Below, piece by piece: positions 17,342 through 25,772 of a stretch of 64,000 bases of DNA. Origin of the DNA: Sediminibacterium roseum (GTDB lineage Bacteria > Bacteroidota > Bacteroidia > Chitinophagales > Chitinophagaceae); assembly GCF_009939005.1 (NCBI RefSeq), contig NZ_JAACJS010000015.1, positions 808,325 to 872,324 on the forward strand, read 5' to 3'. The position numbers were made by a program, and so were the translations under genes. The notes under the pieces were generated by a model. That model worked only from the letters and a program-made list of their open reading frames with translations, did not search any database and had not been told where the DNA came from. Numbering within the stretch: position 1 is the first letter of the stretch; each line of letters begins with the position of its first letter.

Positions 17342-18421
17342 TCAATCGTATCGCCCCATCTGCCTGAGGAAGCGTACGTGTTCCGCAACTGCCTGGCGCA
17401 TGGTTGGATATTCGATGTACTGGAGCTTGTATTCCCTGCAAACGTTCCTTACGATCTCGCTGATGGCAGGATAATGTACGTGTGATATTTTCGGGAACAG
17501 GTGGTGTTCGATCTGGAAGTTCAACCCTCCTACCAGCCAGCTGATCACTTTGTTCCTGGTTGCAAAATTGGCCGTTGTCTTGATCTGGTGCGCCGCAAAC
17601 TCATCCGGCAGTTTATTTGTTTCGATGTTTGCGACAGGGAACTCCGTATCGCCCACTACGTGGGCAAGCTGGAACACGATGCTTAGGATAAAACCGGCAA
17701 CGATGCTCATTACAGAAAAACCGATCAGCCAGTTTACAAAACCGAGAAAAATGATAGGGATCACAACAAACACTGCAGCATGGTATATTTTAACCGCCCA
17801 GAACTCGATGTGGTCTTTCACCGCCATCTTTTTCAGCGGGATCTCGCCGATCTTTCCTGAGAAATATTTTTTATAATCGGTATAAAAGATCCAGAACACA
17901 TAAAGCAGGCTGTACATCGCCACAAAATAAATGTGCTGGAACTTGTGGAGTTTGTGACGTTTCTGGGTTGGCGCCATACGCATGAGGCTGCCGATCTCGA
18001 TGTCGTCGTCCACGCCATCCACATTGGTAAAACTGTGGTGGATCATGTTGTGCTTCATGTTCCACATAAAATGATTGGCGCCCAGTAAACTGATAGAAGA
18101 TGCGGCCACACGGTTCATACCTTTTTTGGTGCTGAAGCTGCCGTGGCTGCCATCGTGCATTACATTGAAACCGATCGCGGCCACGAGCCCGCCCATCACA
18201 ATGCACTCGCCAAGGGCGATGTACCAGACGGGTGTAAAGACCAGCAAGTGAATGTACACGGCGACCAGCAGGGTGATCAGGATCGCGGCCTTTGTAAAAA
18301 GTTTGGAGGTACCCGTTGATTTGATACCTTTTTCATCAAAATATTGCTGAACGCGGTTTTTAAGATCTGTGTGAAGCGACTTACCTACCTGGGGGAACTT
18401 GGGAATAGAAAATTGTGACAT
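17342..18421 (-). CDS. Membrane fatty acid desaturase (front-end type)
   Basis: This 359-residue membrane di-iron desaturase has the three histidine boxes: HDGSHGS near residue 89, HNMIHH near residue 124, and QIEHHLFP in the C-terminal third. The Gln at the start of the third box is typical of front-end (delta-5/delta-6) acyl-CoA or acyl-lipid desaturases. The cytochrome b5 domain found in eukaryotic relatives is missing, so electrons must come from a separate ferredoxin or b5-like protein. Four or more hydrophobic segments flank the boxes. Expression may respond to temperature, but the sequence shows no direct evidence. Confidence 0.92.
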   Translation of the reverse strand: MSQFSIPKFPQVGKSLHTDLKNRVQQYFDEKGIKSTGTSKLFTKAAILITLLVAVYIHLLVFTPVWYIALGECIVMGGLVAAIGFNVMHDGSHGSFSTKKGMNRVAASSISLLGANHFMWNMKHNMIHHSFTNVDGVDDDIEIGSLMRMAPTQKRHKLHKFQHIYFVAMYSLLYVFWIFYTDYKKYFSGKIGEIPLKKMAVKDHIEFWAVKIYHAAVFVVIPIIFLGFVNWLIGFSVMSIVAGFILSIVFQLAHVVGDTEFPVANIETNKLPDEFAAHQIKTTANFATRNKVISWLVGGLNFQIEHHLFPKISHVHYPAISEIVRNVCREYKLQYIEYPTMRQAVAEHVRFLRQMGRYD

Positions 18422-18444
18422 GCGGAACGTTAAATATTATACCT

Positions 18445-18452
18445 CAAATGTA
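18445..18452 (-). promoter_or_regulatory. TAnnTTTG promoter element of the desaturase gene
   Basis: On the minus strand this reads TACATTTG, a perfect -7 element, about 24 nt upstream of the desaturase start. No clear -33 box is visible. Confidence 0.5.
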
Positions 18453-18652
18453 CCTATTAAAGCCTTAGGGCTGTTGTTAATTTTGGGAATTTTTGCCAAC
18501 CCCTTCATACCGTAACGTGTATATAACAATAATATTATGCAAGCATAAGTTCATATTTCCACAGGTAGGGATAACTTAACCGGCATTCATAACCAAAATT
18601 TAATTTAGTTTGATGCTGAATAAGGGGTAAAAACGCCCGCTATCTCAGCTTT

Positions 18653-19522
18653 ATGCAGGAAACAAAAGAGATCAATGCGCTGTTTACGCTGATAGATGAC
18701 CCGGATGAGGAGGTGTATTCGACCGTTTCGGAGAAGATCGTGGCTTACGGTAAGAACATCATCCCCAACCTGGAACATTTATGGGAAACCACATTGAGTG
18801 AGGATGTGCAGGAACGCATCGAAATGATCATCCACCACCTGCATTATACCGACCTGCAGAACGACATGATCGAGTGGCGCGACAGCGCTTACCACGACCT
18901 GCTTTGCGGCGCATTGCTTGTTTCAAAGTTCCAGTACCCCGATCTTCATACCACACCGGTTCTGCAGGATGTGGAAAAGATCCGCCGGAACGTGTGGCTC
19001 GAGCTCAACAGCTTTCTTACACCGCTTGAACAGGCCAACGTATTGTCGAGCATCATTTATAATTATTACAACCTGAAAGGCGTTGAGGTAAACTACGATA
19101 GTCCCGATGAGTTTTTCATTCACAAAGTGCTTGAAACAAAAAAAGGCAACGCACTTGCCAATGGTATTTTATACCAGGTGCTCTGCGATCTGCTCGACAT
19201 CAATGCCAAGATCATCAACATACCCAAACAATGCATCATTGCCTTCTATCATTCGGATTATGATGCGGGGTACATAGGCCATCCGCAGGATAAGATCCAT
19301 TTTTACGTGGATGCCACAACGGGCCAGGCCTTCTCGCACAAAGACGTGGAAAATTATTTCAAACGCATTTCTGTTCCGCCAACGCCTTCGTATTTCAAAC
19401 CGCAATCGCACAAACGGATCATCCAGGTGCTGCTCGAAGAAACCGCCAAATGCTTCGACCGCCCATCAAACAGCTACAAGCAAACCGAACTGCTCAAACT
19501 GGCAGACCTGTTGGATGCGTAG
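18653..19522 (+). CDS. Transglutaminase-like (SirB1-type) protein
   Basis: This 289-residue cytoplasmic protein resembles SirB1/YchA-type transglutaminase-like proteins, with the segment KGNALANGILYQVLCDLLDINAKIINIP in the place of the usual 'RKGNPISL' core. I do not see a complete Cys-His-Asp triad, so it may be a non-catalytic fold. The N-terminal 100 residues are helical and HEAT-like (LFTLIDDPDEEVYSTVSEKI). No partner gene is adjacent. The 231-bp upstream gap contains only an isolated palindrome, TTATGC-AA-GCATAA at 18535-18548, which could be an operator but is unsupported. Confidence 0.75.
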   Translation: MQETKEINALFTLIDDPDEEVYSTVSEKIVAYGKNIIPNLEHLWETTLSEDVQERIEMIIHHLHYTDLQNDMIEWRDSAYHDLLCGALLVSKFQYPDLHTTPVLQDVEKIRRNVWLELNSFLTPLEQANVLSSIIYNYYNLKGVEVNYDSPDEFFIHKVLETKKGNALANGILYQVLCDLLDINAKIINIPKQCIIAFYHSDYDAGYIGHPQDKIHFYVDATTGQAFSHKDVENYFKRISVPPTPSYFKPQSHKRIIQVLLEETAKCFDRPSNSYKQTELLKLADLLDA

Positions 19523-19555
19523 TGCAACCGTAAGTGTTGGGCCATTCAAAAAAGA

Positions 19556-19996
19556 TCAGCAGCGCTTGTTATAAACCAGGTATTCCGCATCCCGCTCCCA
19601 CCCGTTCCGCTCATACACGCGCTGGGCGCGGTAATTGTCTTTCGCGGTTTGCAGCATGAGGTAACGGGCCGATGTATCGGCGCCCAGCTGTTCTGCGGCG
19701 GCGAGCAAAGCATCTGCGGCGCCTGAACCGCGCGCGTTTTCTGGAACGAACAGGTCGTTGAGCAACCAGGCACGCTTCATCCCCACCGAAGAAAAAATGG
19801 GATAAAGCTGGGTGAAGCCAACCATCGCATCATTGTATACCGCAACCAGGATCACCGATTCATTTCTTTCAATGCGCTCCGAAAGAAATTGTTTGGCAGC
19901 GCCGGGGTCTGAAGGTTGTTTGTAAAACATCCTGTACCCATCAAACAGTATGGACAATTCATCTAAATCGGCGGAGGTTGCTTGGCGAACTAACAT
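19556..19996 (-). CDS. GNAT family N-acetyltransferase
   Basis: This 146-residue protein is a single GNAT domain. The acetyl-CoA pyrophosphate loop is NARGSGAADALL near residues 92-103, preceded by the strand LNDLFVPE. The C-terminal YRAQRVYERNGWERD is the conserved motif B. The acceptor is unknown. The gene is convergent with the transglutaminase-like gene, with 33 bp between stops. Confidence 0.9.
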   Translation of the reverse strand: MLVRQATSADLDELSILFDGYRMFYKQPSDPGAAKQFLSERIERNESVILVAVYNDAMVGFTQLYPIFSSVGMKRAWLLNDLFVPENARGSGAADALLAAAEQLGADTSARYLMLQTAKDNYRAQRVYERNGWERDAEYLVYNKRC

Positions 19997-20040
19997 CTAA
20001 GGTGCGGGGTTAGAATAAAAATCGGGAGAATGTAAAACTC

Positions 20041-20085
20041 AAAAAGTACGAGGCACAGATACCAATGATCCGTACTTCGTACTTT
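20041..20085 (-). terminator. Intrinsic terminator after osmC-like gene
   Basis: AAAGTACGA at 20043-20051 pairs with TCGTACTTT at 20077-20085. On the minus strand the hairpin ends in a short T run just beyond the 20107-20523 gene. Confidence 0.65.
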
Positions 20086-20106
20086 GATTCCTGTTTCAAC
20101 CTTGGT

Positions 20107-20523
20107 TTAAACAAGGCTTGCTTCCATCGTAATATCCATATTGTACGCTTTGCTTACCGGGCAATTTGCTTTTGCGTCGGCGGCGCATTCCTGGAATTTT
20201 TCCGGGGTGATGCCGGGAACTTTTGCTTTTACCACGAGTTCCGATTTTGTGATCGAGCCGATGGATGGATCGAGCGTGATCGCGCAGCTTGTTTCAAGCG
20301 AATCGGGTGTAAAACCCGCGGCACCCAGTACAAAAGAGAGCTTCATGGTAAAACATCCCGCATGGGCGGCGGCCATCAATTCTTCGGGATTGGTGCCTAC
20401 CCCTTCTTCAAAACGAGAAGTAAATGAGTACTGTGTCTGGTTAAGCGTGGTGCTTTGCGTGGTAAGATTACCTTTTCCTTCTTTGCCTGATCCGTTCCAA
20501 ACGGCTGTAGCGGTGCGTTTCAT
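20107..20523 (-). CDS. OsmC family peroxiredoxin
   Basis: This 138-residue OsmC-subfamily protein begins MKRTATAVWNGSGKEGKG, typical of E. coli OsmC. The redox pair is in AHAGCFTMKLS and ANCPVSKAYNM. It should reduce organic peroxides in the cytoplasm. It belongs to a different subgroup from the OsmC protein at 8006-8425, which has a shorter N-terminus and a different Cys context. It is divergent from csaA, with 35 bp between starts. Confidence 0.93.
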   Translation of the reverse strand: MKRTATAVWNGSGKEGKGNLTTQSTTLNQTQYSFTSRFEEGVGTNPEELMAAAHAGCFTMKLSFVLGAAGFTPDSLETSCAITLDPSIGSITKSELVVKAKVPGITPEKFQECAADAKANCPVSKAYNMDITMEASLV

Positions 20524-20558
20524 AAGTATTTGTTTTTAGATTTGACGAAAATTAAAAC

Positions 20559-20888
20559 ATGATCAACTGGGACGATTTCGAAAAAATAGACATCCGCAGC
20601 GGAACGATCATTGAAGTTAACGATTTCCCCAAAGCCAAAAAACCCGCTTACCAGCTAAGCATCGATTTTGGCACTTTGGGTGTCAAACAATCGTCGGCCC
20701 AGGTTACGCACCACTACCCAAAAGAAGCATTGCTTGGCAAACAGGTAGTGGCAGTGGTGAATTTCCCGCCGAAACAAATAGCCAACTTTTTCAGTGAATG
20801 TCTCGTATTGGGTGTGTATGATGAAAATAATCAGGTAATTTTATTACAGCCGGATCAACCGGTTTCAAACGGACAACGTATTGGCTGA
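20559..20888 (+). CDS. csaA: tRNA-binding protein CsaA-like
   Basis: This 109-residue protein is a stand-alone OB-fold of the EMAP-II/Trbp111 type that binds the tRNA elbow. The family pattern DFEKIDIRSGTIIEV is at residues 6-20, and NFPPKQIANFFSECLVLG, the usual 'K-I-x-G-x-x-S-x-x-M' strand region, follows. In Bacillus CsaA has been linked to protein secretion and chaperone activity. A perfect TAnnTTTG element (TAGATTTG, 20537-20544) precedes it by 14 nt. Its stop codon overlaps the start of ogt (TGATG). Confidence 0.93.
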   Translation: MINWDDFEKIDIRSGTIIEVNDFPKAKKPAYQLSIDFGTLGVKQSSAQVTHHYPKEALLGKQVVAVVNFPPKQIANFFSECLVLGVYDENNQVILLQPDQPVSNGQRIG

Positions 20889-21385
20889 TGAGCGAACTTC
20901 ACTATACTTACTACGAGAGCCCTGTGGGAATGCTGAAGATCGGCGGTACCGACAGCTACATCTGCGAACTTACTTTCGTTGACAACCCGGACCAGCTTAC
21001 CCATGGCGAACCCGGTATCACCGAAGTGATGCACCAGTGTACGGAACAGCTGATCGAATACTTTCACGGCAAGCGAAGGAATTTCGACATCCCCGTTCAC
21101 CAGAACGGCACCGAGTTCCAGCTTCGTGTGTGGAGCGAATTGATGGAGATCGCATACGGAAAAACGATCAGTTACATGGACCTCGCCAAAAGACTCGGCG
21201 ACCCAAAAGTGATACGCGCCGCCGCCAGCACAAATGGCAAAAACAACATCGCCATCATCGTGCCCTGCCACAGGGTGATCGGCAGCGACAGCTCCCTTGT
21301 TGGCTATGCAGGCGGCAAATGGAGAAAAAAATGGTTACTGGGTCATGAATTTAAAATAGCACATGGGGTGCAAACCTTATTCTAG
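20888..21385 (+). CDS. ogt: Methylated-DNA--protein-cysteine methyltransferase
   Basis: This 165-residue suicide repair enzyme removes O6-alkyl groups from guanine by transfer to its own cysteine. The active-site motif IVPCHRVIGSDSSLVGYAGG is intact, followed by KWRKKWLLGHE. The N-terminal Ada-like ribonuclease-H-like domain is short but complete, and no Ada transcriptional domain is attached. Its ATG overlaps the csaA stop by one base, so the pair is translationally coupled. Functional linkage to csaA is not obvious. Confidence 0.95.
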   Translation: MSELHYTYYESPVGMLKIGGTDSYICELTFVDNPDQLTHGEPGITEVMHQCTEQLIEYFHGKRRNFDIPVHQNGTEFQLRVWSELMEIAYGKTISYMDLAKRLGDPKVIRAAASTNGKNNIAIIVPCHRVIGSDSSLVGYAGGKWRKKWLLGHEFKIAHGVQTLF

Positions 21386-21506
21386 TTTTCGGTTTGCTGG
21401 TTTTTGAGGGATGATTGTAACCGCCGGCAACAACACGTTCAATCATCAACCGTCAATAAACAGCACCAATATCAACCAACAATTTGAATGAAATTTTTTT
21501 ACAGTG

Positions 21507-23543
21507 ATGCGATTTGTTGGTAAACTCATATTGGTTCTCATAGCGCTGCAATGTATTGCTACGGGGCTACTGGCGCAATGTACAACACTCGGCCAGAATC
21601 CGAATACGGCGTTCCCCGTTTGCGGTACCACCACCTTCACCCAAACCAATGTTCCGATGTGCTCCAGCGGTACTGTGCCGCTCAATGGCTGCCCGCAGTC
21701 GAGCACCGGCGCCGTTGGCCCTTACTGGTATAAGTTCACCTGTTATGCCGCGGGTACATTGGGTTTTACGATCACGCCGCTGAGTACGGGCGACGAAGAT
21801 TACGACTGGCAATTGTTCGACATCACCGGCCGCAACCCGATGGATGTTTTCACCGATAAATCCATGATCGTTGCCGCCAACTGGGTAGGCACCTACGGGC
21901 CCACCGGCGCCTCCGATGCCGGCGCTAAATTGTTTGATTGCGCATCCAACCCCAACGACCGCCTCAACGCTTTCGCAAAAATGCCCACCCTTGTCCAGGG
22001 GCACGAATACCTGCTGCTCGTGAGCCATTTTACTTCGAATGAGATCGGGTACACCTTGTCTTTTGGCGGCAACACGGGAGGAACGGCAAGCATTACCAAC
22101 CCGGTAATTCCCAGGGTGAAGAGCGCACGGGCCATCTGCGACGGGCAGGAAATGGTTGTAAAATTATCCGCAAGGATCTCCTGTAAATCGATCGCGAAAG
22201 ATGGTTCCGATTTCAGTGTTACCGGTACCGTGAACAGAACGCCGCTTAGCGCCAGCGGCTACGGTTGCTCCGTTGGCTTCGATACCGATTCAATTATTTT
22301 ACAACTCGATAATATATTACCACCCGGCACCTTTACCGTAACCGCGAAGACCGGGTCAGACGGGAATACGCTGGAAGACAACTGCGGCAATGCATTGCCG
22401 GCGGGCGATAAGGCAACCATCCATTTTACGCCGCCCGCGCCTGTGCCAATGGACAGTATCGTTCCCGTGGTTTGTATAAAAGATACACTGCAACTCGTAT
22501 TTGCCAGGCCGCTGCTCTGCAATTCGATTGCTGCAGACGGAAGTGATTTTACGGTTACAGGGCCGGCAGCTGTAACGGTAAAATCCGCTACGGGTATTTG
22601 TGTTGACGGACAAACCGCGAGTGTGCTCGTCATCCTTACCAAACCCATACGCACCAATGGCACTTTCACCATCACATTAAGGAACGGTAGCGATGGCAAC
22701 AGCCTGGTGGATGAGTGCGGGCAGATCACCCCTGCGGGTTCCACGCTTGCATTCACCACGAAAAACATTACCACCGCGGATTTTGTTGCAGACGTGCGAA
22801 CGGGATGCAAATCAGACACTGTCTATTTTTCACACAATGCCTATGGCGGAACAACGCAGTGGCAATGGACGATGGACAGCGTTGCCTTCAGCACACAACA
22901 GAACCCAAGGGTGATCTCAAAAGCATTCGGGGCGCACAACATCAGGTTGTCGGTGAACAATGGATTTTGCAGCGATACCGCAGGTACGCAGGTGATCTTT
23001 ATCGACAACACCGTGAAAGCGGCATTCGAAGTAAAAGACAGTTTGTGCCCAACGGATACTTTGCATTTCACAGACAAAAGCACTGCCAACAGCGTTGCCT
23101 GGAACTGGAATTTCGGGAACGGTGTAACAAGCACCTTACAGGCGCCGCCGGCACAGAATTATCCACTGCGTGGAAGACAGATAACCTATACCCCACGCTT
23201 GTCGGTACGCAATGCAAACAATTGTGCAGACACCGCATACAAATTACTCACTGTGCTTGCGAGCTGTTACATAGCAGTACCTTCTGCGTTTACGCCCAAT
23301 GGAGATGGATTGAATGATTACCTGTACCCCTTGAATGCATTCAAGGCCGACAACCTGATGTTCCGTGTTTACAACCGCTACGGGCAACTGATCTTTCAAA
23401 CGGCCGACTGGACGCGGAAATGGGATGGCCGCTACCAGGGCTCGCCCCAACCCGGCGGCACATATGTGTGGACGCTCGATTACATCAACCGCGACAATGG
23501 GCAAAGGGTATTTTTAAAAGGAACAAGTGTGTTGATCAGGTAA
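21507..23543 (+). CDS. Secreted protein with gliding-motility/T9SS C-terminal domain
   Basis: This 678-residue protein begins with a signal peptide (MRFVGKLILVLIALQCIATGLLAQ). The ATG at 21507 is preferred to a GTG one codon earlier. An N-terminal Cys-containing jelly-roll-like domain is followed by two related Ig-like modules of about 105 residues, each containing ISCKSIAKDGSDF or LLCNSIAADGSDF and then GSDGN-L. Two PKD-type segments come next (QWQWTMDSVAF, WNWNFGNGV). The end, PSAFTPNGDGLNDYLYP to YVWTLDY, is the conserved gliding-motility C-terminal (CHU_C) domain that targets proteins to type IX secretion. It is probably a cell-surface adhesin. Confidence 0.9.
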   Translation: MRFVGKLILVLIALQCIATGLLAQCTTLGQNPNTAFPVCGTTTFTQTNVPMCSSGTVPLNGCPQSSTGAVGPYWYKFTCYAAGTLGFTITPLSTGDEDYDWQLFDITGRNPMDVFTDKSMIVAANWVGTYGPTGASDAGAKLFDCASNPNDRLNAFAKMPTLVQGHEYLLLVSHFTSNEIGYTLSFGGNTGGTASITNPVIPRVKSARAICDGQEMVVKLSARISCKSIAKDGSDFSVTGTVNRTPLSASGYGCSVGFDTDSIILQLDNILPPGTFTVTAKTGSDGNTLEDNCGNALPAGDKATIHFTPPAPVPMDSIVPVVCIKDTLQLVFARPLLCNSIAADGSDFTVTGPAAVTVKSATGICVDGQTASVLVILTKPIRTNGTFTITLRNGSDGNSLVDECGQITPAGSTLAFTTKNITTADFVADVRTGCKSDTVYFSHNAYGGTTQWQWTMDSVAFSTQQNPRVISKAFGAHNIRLSVNNGFCSDTAGTQVIFIDNTVKAAFEVKDSLCPTDTLHFTDKSTANSVAWNWNFGNGVTSTLQAPPAQNYPLRGRQITYTPRLSVRNANNCADTAYKLLTVLASCYIAVPSAFTPNGDGLNDYLYPLNAFKADNLMFRVYNRYGQLIFQTADWTRKWDGRYQGSPQPGGTYVWTLDYINRDNGQRVFLKGTSVLIR

Positions 23544-23552
23544 CCACGGCGA

Positions 23553-24038
23553 TCACAAAAGATCTTCACCCGAAAACCCGAAAGGCAACAGGCTCCCGGC
23601 CTGCGGTATGATCCAGATCTTTCCATCCATGCCGCCGAGGATAAGGCGAATGGGTTGTTTGAGGCGGTTTTCGTATTCTACCAGGGTTTGCCTGCATACA
23701 CCACAAGGCGAGATAGGGCGGTTGCTTTTACCCGATTCGCTGCGGTAGGTTATGGCCATCGTTTTAATGGGAACGTTTGGATATACAGAAGACACCGCTG
23801 ATAACAACACACGCTCGGCGCATAGCCCTACGGGATAGCTTGCATTCTCCTGGTTGCTTCCCAGCACCACTTCTCCATTCTCCAGCAAAGCCGCGGCGCC
23901 CACGCGAAAATGCGAATACGGTGCATAGGCATCGTTCGTTGCATCGATCGCGCGTTGCAGCAATGCAGCATCGGCCGCATCAAGCTGTTCCCTCGATTCG
24001 TAAGCGGTGTAGGAGATGCTGAGTTGTTGGGGTTGCAT
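23553..24038 (-). CDS. cdd: Cytidine deaminase
   Basis: This 161-residue zinc enzyme deaminates cytidine and deoxycytidine for pyrimidine salvage. The zinc motif is CAERV plus PCGVCRQTL, giving three Cys ligands and the catalytic Glu. AYAPYSHFRVGAAAL binds the substrate. The ATG at 24038 was chosen, since extending to 24143 would run into the upstream lepB gene. Its stop is 9 bp from the convergent secreted-protein gene. Confidence 0.94.
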   Translation of the reverse strand: MQPQQLSISYTAYESREQLDAADAALLQRAIDATNDAYAPYSHFRVGAAALLENGEVVLGSNQENASYPVGLCAERVLLSAVSSVYPNVPIKTMAITYRSESGKSNRPISPCGVCRQTLVEYENRLKQPIRLILGGMDGKIWIIPQAGSLLPFGFSGEDLL

Positions 24039-24129
24039 GTTTGGGTTGTTTTTTAGGTATCCAGGCGGTGCTTCGTACTGCGGACTTTTTGATTGCGCAT
24101 TGCCAAAACAAAAAGCCCGCAGCAACTGG

Positions 24130-25632
24130 TTATTTAATTCCATTGAACAACCGCTTCCACCTCGGCCCTTTGTTCCAGCTGAACCAGATCAAAGAAGCTT
24201 TGCCTACGATATTTGTTTCGGGAACAAAACCCCACAGGCGGCTGTCCTGGCTGCGATGGCGGTTATCGCCCATCATCCAGTAATAATTGTATTTGGTGGT
24301 ATAGGTTGTGGTCTCTTTTCCGTTGATGATGAATTTACCGTTTACCTGTTCGATCTTATTTTTTTCATAAGTCTCGATCAGTCTCCAGTACAGCGCAATG
24401 TTCTGCGGCGTGAGCGTAATCACGTCTCCTTTTTTTGGAACACGGAGCGGTCCGAAATTGTCGATCGTCCATGGAAAGTTGGCAACATCATAAGGCCATG
24501 TACCTCCTGCTTCGGTAGATACATACGGAAGGATGGAAACCACATTCGGCTGCCTTTTCACGGCCGCTGCGTCGGAGGCGGTCATGTTGAGCATGAATGT
24601 ATTTGGTTTCAGCTTTGCATAATGATCGGTGTTCTGCGGATCGAGTTCGAGTTCGTTTTGGATAAAATCATCAGACAGGTCCGTTCCATTGGTTTCAACG
24701 ATGTATTCGCTCTGCGATCCCGGCGGAATCATAGCGGGCTGGTTGTTGATGAACAGGATCGTGTTCTTCACTTCCAGCACATCGCCGCCAACGGCAACAC
24801 AACGTTTGATGTAGTTGTCCGTTTTATCCATCGGGTGAACGATCACCGGGTAAGCGGCATTCAATGCTTCCCTGTCTGTATTGTGGTAATCCCTGCGCAG
24901 CACATCGTAATACGTTACCTGGCTTCCGTATTGCGGAAGGTTGATGATGGTATCTCCCGCAGGGAAATTGAATACCACCACATCATTTCTTTTTACTTCG
25001 GTGAAGGCAGGCAAACGTTTATACGGCAGTTGTACCGCTTTGATGTAGGAAGGCGTGGTAACCGAAAAAGGCATTGTATTGTGAACAAAAGGGAACGACA
25101 ACGGCGTTTGCGGAATGCGCGCGCCGTAGCTCATCTTGTTCACAAAAAGAAAATCATTGATGAGCAGGGTCTTTTCCATACTGCCCGTAGGGATCACATA
25201 CGCTTCAAAAATAAAAGTACGGATGATGGTGGCCGCCACCACCGCAAACACACCCGCATCGATCCACTCGCGCGAAACAGGTTTGTGGTAATGTTTCAGC
25301 ACCTCGGCGCCATGCCATTTTTCTTTTTTTGAAAAACCGAGGTAAGGAAAATAAATAAAGGGAACAAGAACGGTAAGCGTATGATCGATGAGCGAAACCT
25401 TTTTGAAATGCATCACAAAAATGATCGTGATCCAGATGGTGATGAACTGTCCTGCAACCGGTATCAACTGCAGCCAGAACCAATACTTGCGGATCTTGCA
25501 TTTTTCAACGATCAACCAGGTATTGTAAAACGGCACCAAAGCTTTCCACGGTTCAATACCCGCTTTCTTGAACATGCCATACATGCCAACATGCCAGCCG
25601 ATGGTACCGATGATCAGTAAAAATAAACCCAT
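24130..25632 (-). CDS. lepB: Signal peptidase I
   Basis: This 500-residue membrane protease removes signal peptides. Three hydrophobic segments occupy residues 1-100, then a further segment precedes the catalytic Ser151 in IPTGSMEKTLLIND. The general base is probably Lys276 in NYIKRCVAVGGD. The 120-odd residues between Ser and Lys are much longer than in E. coli LepB, and a second large insertion (about residues 290-430) follows. This enlarged layout is usual in Bacteroidota. GDNRHRSQDSRLWGFVPE near the C-terminus is the conserved box E. It precedes cdd by 91 bp. Confidence 0.95.
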   Translation of the reverse strand: MGLFLLIIGTIGWHVGMYGMFKKAGIEPWKALVPFYNTWLIVEKCKIRKYWFWLQLIPVAGQFITIWITIIFVMHFKKVSLIDHTLTVLVPFIYFPYLGFSKKEKWHGAEVLKHYHKPVSREWIDAGVFAVVAATIIRTFIFEAYVIPTGSMEKTLLINDFLFVNKMSYGARIPQTPLSFPFVHNTMPFSVTTPSYIKAVQLPYKRLPAFTEVKRNDVVVFNFPAGDTIINLPQYGSQVTYYDVLRRDYHNTDREALNAAYPVIVHPMDKTDNYIKRCVAVGGDVLEVKNTILFINNQPAMIPPGSQSEYIVETNGTDLSDDFIQNELELDPQNTDHYAKLKPNTFMLNMTASDAAAVKRQPNVVSILPYVSTEAGGTWPYDVANFPWTIDNFGPLRVPKKGDVITLTPQNIALYWRLIETYEKNKIEQVNGKFIINGKETTTYTTKYNYYWMMGDNRHRSQDSRLWGFVPETNIVGKASLIWFSWNKGPRWKRLFNGIK

Positions 25633-25772
25633 AGATGTTTTTTAAGAGGATCAAAAATAGGGTAAAGTAGGCATTCGTGAACGGCCAACAGCGAATCGCG
25701 AACCGTTGGCCACCGCCCTTATATTTTGCCCAAGTACTTACAACAAACCTTTAACATTCCTGCCATACAAAA

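Noticed and set aside
18535..18548. TTATGC-AA-GCATAA palindrome as an operator
   Set aside because: A single 6-bp-arm palindrome with no adjacent regulator gene and no promoter element beside it is too weak to report as a site.
24016..25332. A 438-residue plus-strand frame opposite lepB
   Set aside because: It is a mirror of the lepB coding region, with no signal peptide, start context or recognisable domain.
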